DNA from: Chloromonas sp. AAM2
Taxonomy: Eukaryota; Chlorophyta; Chlorophyceae; Chlamydomonadales; Chlamydomonadaceae
Reading direction: 5' to 3'
Length of the DNA stretch: 11,429 nt
Assembly (NCBI GenBank): GCA_004335635.1
Contig: QAXH01004962.1
Location: forward strand, 1-11,429
Shown here: in pieces, positions 1 to 8,160 of the stretch
Numbering within the stretch: position 1 is the stretch's first letter
Layout: every line of letters starts with the position of its first letter
Program-made: the position numbers and the translations under genes
The notes under the pieces: model-generated
The model's database searches: none
What the model was told of the DNA's origin: nothing
What the model saw: only the letters and a program-made list of their open reading frames with translations

Positions 1-6
1 GTAAAT

Positions 7-10
<4 letters not shown>

Positions 11-63
<53 letters not shown>
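11..63. repeat. (AT)n microsatellite, left edge
   Basis: About 26 uninterrupted AT dinucleotides. It lies downstream of the last visible exon of the minus-strand BAR gene, so it probably sits in an intron or the 3' flank of that gene. A similar run ends the window on the right. Confidence 0.97.
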
Positions 64-66
<3 letters not shown>

Positions 67-154
67 GCTCTTAAGACAGTGGCCAGAAACGGGTCAAGCA
101 CTTTAGGTAAGTCTGAATTAATCATGTCATGTCCGTCCTACACGATATTCTCAC

Positions 155-3034
155 CTGCTCAAAGACCAGTCGCTCCTGCTCCTCATAGCTCTCAGACACA
201 GCTGCAATGGCACGTCAGCAGAGCTCAGCATGGGCCAGTCGAACTGGTCGGCGTGAACCGGCAGCAAGATGCACGCTCGCACAGCCGTCGAGCCTTTTAG
301 AGCAGCTACTGCACATGTACAAGATATGGGATATCTGACACCACAGCACATGCGATAAGCAGCGTCCCTATCCATGCATTACCGAATCCAGAATGCGTAT
401 ATGAATGTCCCTACAGCAGAGGCGTTTTGTCCGCCTACCCTCCAGTTGGCGCTGCTGGGTGATGGCCTCGCGTGCGTAGTCCTCGCGCTCACGCTGCCGG
501 TCCAGGTCCTCTTCGTCACCTAGAGGCAGGAGGGCTACCTTCAGGACCGCCATAGCTAGCATACATAGCACAAATGTCCCTGCTTGATGATGCTTGATGA
601 TGCTTGATGATTGGCTGAACGCAAAGCAGATTTATCGTCAGAACGCAAAGCAAACAAATCATAAAAAATCTTCTCTCGGCGCTCGCCACAACCAAGATCC
701 AGACTTCCAGACAAGGCATAAAAACATCAAATTCGTCGATCGATGCACGTGTCTGCCAACTTCTGCGACTCAACCTTCTTCCCGCTGGCGACCCTTCTTG
801 CCGCTGGCACTTGCGCACACGCTTTGGATGCGTTTGATTCAACGCCCACCTTCACCTATGTCACTCTCTATTCCACGCGGGATGCTTGCGCGGCGACCCG
901 ACGTCATATCCTCCCCGGGCGAGGCAACAGCGGCGCGCATCGTGCTGAAAGCACCCCCCTCCTCCTCCTCCTCTTCCTCCGGAATCGGCGCACCAGCAGG
1001 TGCAGCAGCCAGCGCGCGCTTGGGGCGCCTGCCGAGCGGCACAGAAGCAAAGTAACCCATTGTGGTGCTCGCGGCGGCGGAATTATCATGGCAGCAACAT
1101 GCCCAATCTTGACGTCAAAACAGCTTGTGAACATTATGCATTCGGTGACCGACAGCACTTAGCCAATCATTTTCTTTGTTCTCTGCAGCGTTTGGTAATC
1201 CCTGACCACCTGGCGCAAGTTGGCTACCAAACTCACCTTCCCAGTGTCTCGGACGCCTGTGCCTTGAGCGCGGCGGCCTGTCCCTTGGACATGTGGCTCA
1301 GGGCTCGCAGCCAGCGCCTGTGCACGCGGCGCCTGCGCGCGTCCACCTGGACCCGCAGCTGCTCCACACGCGACATGCGTTGCTGCAGGCACACAAACGA
1401 ATGACCCTGGTCCTTACGTCCATTGGTCGTCCACACATGCAGCGAGCCAAAAGTTAACCCCATGGTCGAAGCACTAATCGTACACCGGTATTAGCTGTAG
1501 GTGCATGCTACGTGATGCGTACGTGTTGATCATGGTATACAGCAAAAATGGCAAGTTCTTTCACGGCTGTCTTAGCAACACTGACGTCTTTTTTCTTGTC
1601 GCGGTTGCAATATTCAACGGCGCATCTTTCAAGTATGCAAGACCTATGCAGTATCTTACCTTTACCACCGCCAGGCTGTCCAGCCACCTGTCCATGGGCT
1701 TGATGATCGCCTCCACACGCCGCCGCATGATCTCGGCAGCGTCCGCCATCAGCACCTCGTCATTGTCACCGCCAGTCCTGGAAGGTGGGCGCCAAGGAAG
1801 ATGGGCATACAAATGTCAGGTTTGCCAGCACGATGATTTGTGTGCTTGGTGGCAGCAACTTGCTGCAAGACATAGTCCCTGCTACTGAATATGTGTGCTC
1901 GTGCTTATACTGAGCTTATACTGCGCACCCAGTGGCTTTAAATGAGCGTACATTTCACAGTTCACTGGCAAGGTACGGGGAGGAGACTTGGTCATGCTCA
2001 TACTCAGTCCATGCGCCATGTGTTAGGCTCCAGAAATGCATGCCACTCACTGTCTCAAGTGTTGTTGCACGAGTTCATGCATGGCTGACTGACCTGAGTG
2101 GGTGGCCGCTGGTGACCTCCGGGTGCACCGGCTCGCTCATGTTTGTGCCCTCAACCGATTCCCACACACGGGGCAGGTTGGTGCCGCACACAAGGGGAAG
2201 GGTGGTCAGAAAGCCTGCAAGCAACCAGCAGCAGCAAATCATTAAGGTGCTGAAACAGGGCTGCAACTGACTGCAGGCTATACCAGCAGACACTGTATGG
2301 GAGTCCAAGCCACCAAGGCAGAAGGTTGAATGAGTACAGGGCAGCGTGTTTGAAAACGCGCATGCACATTGCCATTGCTTGACGCAAGGCTAGCTACAGA
2401 ACTTCAAGACTAGCGCATTCCTTTTGAACTAGCTTTTGGTCTAGGCAGCTTTCTCACTCACCTTCCATATGCTTCCCGTACTGGCTGAGCAAAGTCTTGT
2501 AGGTCTGCATGTGGCGAGAAAACTCTTGCGCTTCCTGCATGCACAACAACTCGCAGATTTCGCTCGTCAACAGGTTGTGGTCAAGGGTCGCACGTGTGCT
2601 ACACACACATCCTGTGCACGGGCGATCCACCTCAGTTGTGTGGGGATGTTGTGTGGGGCAATTCAGTGCAACGATGCCAATTTCTAGGCAGTTACTAAAT
2701 GAAGTGCGCTTCTTGAGCTTGCAAAGGTTCAAGGCGATGCTGCATGTTCTTTTAGAATTGCAGTACAAATGCTGTGAGCAAATTGAGTTCCGGAAGCGAT
2801 TTCTCAATGCACATGTGACGCACTTCGAGCATGCAGGGATTGCGAACATTGGGTGTCGGCTTGAAAGACTTATCGCCGACATTCAGGCGCTGCCTCGTCT
2901 GCAAGGTGAAAGCAGCGCAGGGTTCGGAAATGATCAACACAGATCGGACCACACTAAAGCTTGCGATCGCCGAGCTGAACGCCTTGAGGCAAAGGCCCAC
3001 CAACCTTTTCGACTAGATTACTGAAGAACGGCAT
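155..3034 (-). CDS. BAR-domain protein (Rvs161/167-like), nine exons, 3' end outside window
   Basis: BAR proteins form crescent-shaped coiled-coil dimers that bind or bend membranes, typically in endocytosis and vesicle traffic. Exons (minus strand): 3034-3005, 2898-2824, 2534-2462, 2214-2094, 1777-1660, 1382-1237, 1028-856, 519-439, 201-155. All junctions are in phase and give 288 residues. The ATG at 3034 opens MPFFSNLVEK, with an in-frame TAG 15 nt upstream (3049-3047). Residues 11-35 are a basic amphipathic lead-in. Helix 1 covers about 34-80 (EEAQEFSRHMQTYKTLLSQY). Helix 2 covers about 109-175 and holds the BAR-like IIKPMDRWLDSLAVVKQRMS. Helix 3 covers about 246-288 and is rich in Glu, Arg and Gln. 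A long low-complexity stretch, including seven consecutive Glu at 205-211, separates helices 2 and 3. The final donor (gtgaga at 154) shows the gene continues leftward, so any C-terminal SH3 domain cannot be judged. The exon structure is well supported. The family call rests on pattern similarity. Confidence 0.68.
581..652. repeat. Short tandem and direct repeats in BAR intron 7
   Basis: TGCTTGATGA is repeated three times head to tail at 581-610. GAACGCAAAGCA follows at 617-628 and again at 641-652. Both lie in the 336-nt intron at 520-855 and look like replication-slippage products. Confidence 0.9.
1903..1923. repeat. 11-nt tandem duplication in BAR intron 4
   Basis: GCTTATACTGA at 1903-1913 is followed directly by GCTTATACTG at 1914-1923, inside the 316-nt intron at 1778-2093. 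Confidence 0.85.
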
Positions 3035-3753
3035 GGCTCCAAGAGCCTAGCAACACCTGTCAAACGCCTTGACAAGGTCTCGCTGAAACTTAGGAGATGA
3101 GCGCGGCAAGTGGCCGGGCCCTTGCGCGGCTTCACAAACGACCAGTGAGTCAAACAGTACTCTCAACAAAAGACCTGCGCAATCAGTAGGCCAGCGCCTC
3201 GATGGAATCCTGTCAGTTCCAGACGACAGCCATTGTGAGGTCATCAGGTGACGCATCAGCGCACCTTCTCTGATCGCAACGCGCAGACGTCGCACGGCGT
3301 ACAATCACAGCAACAAAGCTTTCACGCATCCGGACTTCGAGGTGGACCGACAAGGCGGATGGTGGGGCACAGGCCTTCCGTGTGACGTCACATCCGTTCT
3401 TTCCAGCAACGGACATCGCATCGGTGGCCCAAACCGGAGATTGAATCCGGTCCTTGCGCACCGCCTGCAGAACGTATCGGCCTATCCAGTGCTCGTTCCA
3501 GCACAAGGCTGCCCTCAGAGATTTTTCTACTGGTACGTACCTTGGCACCATAAGTTCAAAAACGAGGTCTGGACATGTTTGCCCGAGCCCTTCTTGTTTT
3601 CCTGCTGCTCGAACGCCGACTTGCCTGAGGACGACCTACTGGTACAGACAAACCCAGGTTTCATCTCAGATCTTGAGCGTTCAGCACAACGACAGCCTCT
3701 TGACCCGCCTTGACTGCCGCAGGTCGTTTTCACATTTGCAAAGGCCGGGCAAG
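3035..3753. promoter_or_regulatory. Divergent intergenic region between BAR and coiled-coil genes
   Basis: This 719-bp stretch separates two head-to-head start codons (3034 minus, 3754 plus), so it should hold both promoters and 5' UTRs. No TATA box stands out. A perfect TGACGTCA palindrome, the classic CRE/bZIP core, lies at 3383-3390 near the middle. Open frames here on both strands show no recognisable domain. The plus frame open from 3454 runs into the coiled-coil start, but its first ATG is at 3754. Non-coding 5' exons could be hidden here. Confidence 0.55.
3383..3390. promoter_or_regulatory. TGACGTCA palindrome (possible bZIP site)
   Basis: An exact 8-bp palindrome about 350 bp from one start codon and 365 bp from the other. 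It matches the consensus for CREB/TGA-class bZIP factors. A second copy lies at 1110-1117 inside a BAR intron, so chance occurrence is possible. Confidence 0.35.
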
Positions 3754-6700
3754 ATGGTTGCGAAGGTCGCCAAGCCAGATGTGTCTCTCAAGACGGTCGC
3801 TCCGTTGAAGCTGACCATGCCCAAGCTCGGACAATCCACCACTCCACCTCTTGCGGCTGCTGCACCTGGCGCAGAAGCCCTTCTCGCCTCGGCCTTGGCC
3901 ATGCCACAACTGGCCGGTACGCCCTTGGCTCATACAGCATGTGCGTTACGCTTGGGTTGTTCAGATGGTCCTTTGACATGGCCAGTACATTCCTGGGCTT
4001 GTTTTGCCGCAGCTCGTGATGCACATGTTCTTCATGGCGTGACACGCACTGCCCATCTTCACGCACCTACGGACCTGTTCAGACCCACACATCTTGGAGA
4101 GGAGCCTCTGGCGCTGGCGCCTGCATGCATCCATGCCTGCGAACAGGACTTGGTGCCAGTCAAATGGTCCTTTAGCATGCATGGCCAAATCATTGTAGGG
4201 CCTGCGCTGCTCAAATCCATTGTGCACAGACTACACATGATTGCATATGCTTCAGCACACCTGCAAGATGTGATATGTTCGATGTGGCTGCATCATCAAT
4301 ACGCAAAACTGTGTAAGGACCAGCAAGCCATTGATCCCAATGCTGCCTGCATTCATGTCAAGGCCATCTGTCAGCGCTTGTACGCATACAGTTGTAAGCC
4401 TTGCCTTGCATGCCTGCACGCCTTCATGCACCAATGGCAGGGGAACTGACATGGGAGCAGGCTGTTAGCTCTTCATGCATCTATTATTCTGGCCAGTGAT
4501 CGCGCCTGCATGCACTCATGTTCATCACCACGCACCTGTGGAGAAGGGCAATCGATGCTAACTTCTTGCATGCATCTCTGCTCCTGACCACTGTTTGCTA
4601 TTGCATTTGCATTGATGCTTGTGAACAGGCCATGACGAGAATGGCTCTTCAGGCGATGAGGACGACGGCACTGAAGCCGTCCTCATGCAGGCTATCACCT
4701 CATTTTTTTCAAAGCGTGAGGAGGTGAGTGGTCGCTTGCAAGATTGTTTCCTCTGGCAAAGACCATCGGCACAGACTATCGGCCTTGTTTGTGAGCAACT
4801 GATATTCCTACCAGAGCAGCTACTGTATTCTATGGCAGCACGCTGCATTACCAAACGTGCCTGCTCTACACCTCATGCTGTCATGCGTCAGATTAGGAAA
4901 GACTAACATCATTGGTGATCTTCTGGCCCTGCATGCCTGATGTGCAGGAGACGAAGTCCAAGAGAGCTAGCCTGATGAAAGAAACACTAGAGAAGATCCA
5001 GGGCCTTGCGGAGGTGAGAGTGATGCGCCGAGCAGATACTTGGTTCTGCGACCGACATGGGTTCGCTTCATGTATATACATGTATTTACATCAGGGAAGC
5101 CGTCAGAGGACACGGAAGGGATGGGCACCGCCCTGACCTACCCTGAGCAAGAAATCAACGACATGGGTTCACTTCACGTACGCCAGCTGATTACTTGTGA
5201 CAGTGGGCGCGGGCTTACAACGCACTTGACCTGCAATGTATGAAATCAGCAGGCCTAACCAGTGCTATTCTCGCTCCTGTGTGTTTGCTTACAGAGCGTT
5301 CAAGCCTCAGTCGCCAAGGATGGGAAGGACGGTGTGGCGGAGGCGCGTGCAAGCGTGGTGCAGGTACAGGCATTGTCGTATGAGATGGAAATGATAGGAT
5401 AGCCAGCAATCGTTGGGTGTCAGCCAGGGATAGGCCGATGGTACCTGGGTTGATGGGGCAGGGATCAAGAAATGGCAGGGAAACGTTAGATCAGAGCCAG
5501 TGCACGAAGGCAGGGTGCAGAGATGCAGAGGCCTGGTGGCCTTTCCGCCGAGACGGTTTAGGATCAGCCAGAGCTGTTGGGCCTCACAAGCACAGGTGGC
5601 CGTGGCTCAGATGTTGTGGGATTGGCTGGCACTGCTTATGGCCTCACAAGCACACACTGCTGCTGAAGCCTGTTCCAATGACGCCTGTGCCTTCAGCTGG
5701 AGCGCAGTATGAACGCCACCACTGAAGAAATCAAAGCGCTCAGCGAAAAGTATTCCAAGGCAAGTGGCGATAGATCTATGTTTATGTGATGACTTTCTCC
5801 TCATGGTGACGTACCGTGCTCCTAGCTTACAGAACGCTGTGACAGGAAGTTGTAACAAGCCTTGAAGGGACTTGAGTTTCATAGAAAGATGGGCCCAGGG
5901 GGATTGCACAGTTGAGGCGGATGTGGCTATAAGGCGTGAACCTGCCTGGGCCGACAAGGCTAGCACGACCTGTCAAGCTGCCTGACCTGTTGTGCAGGAA
6001 CTACAAGTGCTTTACCACAAGTACAGTGCCCAGTATGAGCAGCTGGCAGGACTCAAGCAGGAGGCGACGGTGAGAGGCACAGGACCACCGTGTGCGTGAT
6101 CTCCTGATGAAGCTTGGCGTTTGGCAAGACATGAAACATAGATTGGTCCGGGCAAGCAAATCTGTGGGCAATCAAGACAAGGCTGCAGCAGACTTTTAAT
6201 GTCAAAACAGTACACAGCAGGAGGGAGGATGAAAAAGCCTGAACGCCAGCTTCTGCTTGATGTGCCTGGCACAATCGTGAATCACGGTTGCACTGGTGGT
6301 GGACAAAGCATTTGTGCGACTAGGAAAGTCTCACTGTGTCTGGAAAAGCCCAGGATTGTCTCATGTGTTGTGTACGCAGGCCAAGATGCAGCAACGCAAG
6401 GCTGGGGCCAAGCGAAAGGCAAGAACACCATGCAAGATGTTTTTGTTTATGCATGATAACTTGAGCTTTTGTTTTCAGTTTCAGTCTCATCACGACATCC
6501 GTCATGCCATCGGCATCCGATTCACTCACTCCAGTGCGCTCATGCCAAGCATACCAGCCTCGTTTCCTGTGCCAATTGCTGCTCCACAGTTGTCGCCTGC
6601 ACCAGGCACTGCCTGCATGCGTTGCTTGCTGGTGCTTCCTGCAGCTCGCATCCCTCAAGAGCCAGTCCGACAAGATGCTGAGTGAGCTGGATGAACGCCT

Positions 6701-7344
6701 GGCCAAGCTCAAGCCCAAGAAGTCACCCATGGACTTGTACAAGGTGGGCTCAAAAGAATTCACAGGACTAACAAGGACACAGGATCAACACGTTTGTTGA
6801 TTTTACCCGTGTCACATCATGTTATCAAGGCTGTTGCGGGGTCCTTGGAACGAGGTCCTTAGAAGGAGGTCCTTAGAAGGAGGTTCTTAGAAGGAGGTCC
6901 TTAGAAGGAGGTCCTTAGAAGGAGGTTCTTAGTAGGAAGTCCTCAGAACGAGGAGGACTGGCAGGGTACACTAGGGTGGAGCGAATGAAGTCCCAGCCAG
7001 GTCATCAACACCCAGTTATCGTGAATGTCTCATGTCTATGAATTTGGGAACTGGTTGCTTCATACAAGCCACTCAACCCTGTATCAAATCCATTTGTCAA
7101 TTTAGTAGGAGCAGCAGGTGGAGTTTGTGGAAGCAGTCTATGTAGTAGTGGAGCAGTCTATGTAGTAAAAGCAGAAGGTGGAGTTTGTGGAATAGGGGCA
7201 GCCATGACAGGTGATCAGTGCGCTTGCAAGTGAGTCATGTCCACAGGGATGTACGATCTATTCACTCTGCTTAGCAATAAGGCGGTTGGCTGTGCCTGAG
7301 CGTGTTGATTGCAGGCCATTGAGAGCTTCAATGCGGTGTCTTGA
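3754..7344 (+). CDS. Coiled-coil protein of unknown function, nine exons, complete
   Basis: I do not recognise a named family with confidence. Exons: 3754-3916, 4629-4723, 4948-5013, 5295-5363, 5697-5759, 5998-6069, 6380-6418, 6645-6743, 7315-7344, giving 231 residues. The ATG has A at -3 and G at +4 and is the first ATG in its open frame. Residues 1-54 are Ala/Pro/Lys-rich and probably disordered. Residues 55-72 are acidic (GHDENGSSGDEDDGTEA). Residues about 73-215 read as a near-continuous heptad coiled coil that starts MQAITSFFSKREE, is rich in Lys, Glu and Ala, and ends with KLKPKKSPMDLYK. There is no signal peptide or membrane segment. Introns 5 (5760) and 7 (6419) use GC donors. The acidic-then-coiled-coil layout and the length recall SYCP3/Cor1 or plant ASY4 meiotic axis proteins, but this is only a suggestion. 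The last 9-residue exon is the least certain part; retention of intron 8 would give an alternative stop at 6798-6800. Confidence 0.62.
3917..4628 (+). other. Long first intron of the coiled-coil gene, TGCATGCA-rich
   Basis: A 712-nt intron (donor gtacgc, acceptor tgaacag), more than twice the local norm. It carries a cluster of palindromic GCATGC/TGCATGCA/CATGCATG motifs, for example near 4123-4136, 4176-4183, 4474, 4507, 4568 and 4409. No convincing extra exon was found, although the frame from exon 1 stays open to 4449. Confidence 0.6.
5580..5654. repeat. 15-nt direct repeat pair in intron 4 of the coiled-coil gene
   Basis: GGCCTCACAAGCACA occurs at 5580-5594 and again at 5640-5654, exactly 60 nt apart, within the intron 5364-5696. 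Confidence 0.85.
6841..6952. repeat. 14-nt minisatellite, eight copies, in intron 8 of the coiled-coil gene
   Basis: Consensus GTCCTTAGAAGGAG, with copies starting at 6841, 6855, 6869, 6883, 6897, 6911, 6925 and 6939. The fourth and seventh copies begin GTTCTT, giving a 42-nt higher-order period. The first and last copies are the most diverged, and both end GAACGAG. Each unit contains the near-palindrome TCCTTAGAAGGA. Confidence 0.95.
7104..7192. repeat. Nested imperfect duplication in intron 8 of the coiled-coil gene
   Basis: An approximately 29-nt unit containing AGGTGGAGTTTGTGGAA appears at 7104-7132 and 7164-7192, 60 nt apart. Between them GCAGTCTATGTAGTA is repeated at 7133-7147 and 7153-7167. 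With the 14-nt array upstream, this makes most of the 571-nt intron repetitive. Confidence 0.88.
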
Positions 7345-8160
7345 GGCAGCCCACTCGACGACAGGACAGGGGACGTGTGTGATTGTGACTCATACGGAGC
7401 ATTGCAAGACATCTGGGCAAATCTTGAAGCAAAGATGTGCTTGCTCACGAGCAGAGACATGCTGCCTGCTTTTTATGATACTGTATAAGGTCAGACTTCA
7501 GCTGACCACAACAAATCAATGACATCATACTAGCCAGGAACTGGCATGCACGAAGAAGGTCGAGCGTGGCTTGTCAGCACCACCTGGTTGCAACATAGGC
7601 CCGCGGCCACTTGGCAGACTATGGACTCTAATTTGACTGCCTGATTTTCAGCATTGCACGATTGCATGTCACTAGTGAGCAGGCAGCTGGCCATATAGCA
7701 AGTGACTGCTGCTCAATTCGCTGTACTGAGCTCGCTGCTTATGCAGAGGTGCTTCGAGCCTGGGTCTGTGTGTTGTTTCGTGGCGTTAGGTCGTGCTCAC
7801 GGGCTTGGAAACGCAGCAGGTTTCAGCCTCTTTGAAGCCGTGTTCAAGCAGCAGCTGATGTAACATTTGACACAGGTGGTCAGGGGTGAAGTTGCAGTAT
7901 AACGTTAAACACAGTTGACAGCTCTTGTTATCATGAGCAAGGGGAACACACGAATTCTGTTGGCGCAACCACTTTTGAGTTCCCAAGGTCAGTAACGTAT
8001 CAAGCCCTAGTGGAACTTCTGACACTGTCGAGTGGAGGACCACCGCGTGTGCTGTGCCCTTGCTTTGACATACATACAGACACCCGAGGAGTTTGCAGAC
8101 GAATATAGTGCTGCGTGCGATTTGTACACACCTGGAACTACGTGGAAAACTCGAACAAGA
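7345..8160. other. Intergenic region: 3' flank of coiled-coil gene and promoter of AAE gene
   Basis: An 816-bp stretch between the inferred TGA at 7342-7344 and the ATG at 8161. A TGTAA pentamer, the usual green-algal polyadenylation signal, occurs at 7859-7863, about 515 nt after the stop, and is a candidate 3' end. No clear TATA box was seen. A 128-codon ATG-started frame on the minus strand (8172-7786) covers much of the region but matches nothing I know. Confidence 0.5.
7859..7863 (+). terminator. Candidate TGTAA polyadenylation signal
   Basis: TGTAA is the common poly(A) signal of chlorophyte nuclear genes. It is the first one I found after the inferred stop of the coiled-coil gene. A pentamer is weak evidence by itself. 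Confidence 0.3.

Noticed and set aside
581..720. Possible intronic C/D-box snoRNA, from repeated TGATGA motifs and a nearby CTGA
   Set aside because: The TGATGA copies come from a simple 10-nt tandem repeat, the box spacing is wrong, and no terminal stem is visible.
839..1162. Plus-strand frames over 594-1055 and 743-1162 with a poly-Ser run
   Set aside because: They are antisense shadows of BAR exon 7. The Ser run is the complement of the poly-Glu codons.
3342..3713. Plus-strand frame of 123 codons in the divergent promoter
   Set aside because: No domain, no splice connection in frame to the next gene, and an equally long open frame on the opposite strand (3213-3551), which suggests chance.
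3454..4449. 331-codon plus-strand open frame, the longest in the window
   Set aside because: It begins with TTG, and its first ATG is at 3754. Only 3754-3916 is coding in my model. The part after 3916 reads through an intron and has no recognisable domain.
7211..7522. 103-codon plus frame, and a second frame reading GALQDIWANLEAKM near 7400-7480, as possible further exons of the coiled-coil gene
   Set aside because: The acceptor at 7314 gives an in-phase short exon that stops at 7344. Joining to the later frames needs a weak donor or a phase mismatch. A longer C-terminus cannot be fully excluded without cDNA.
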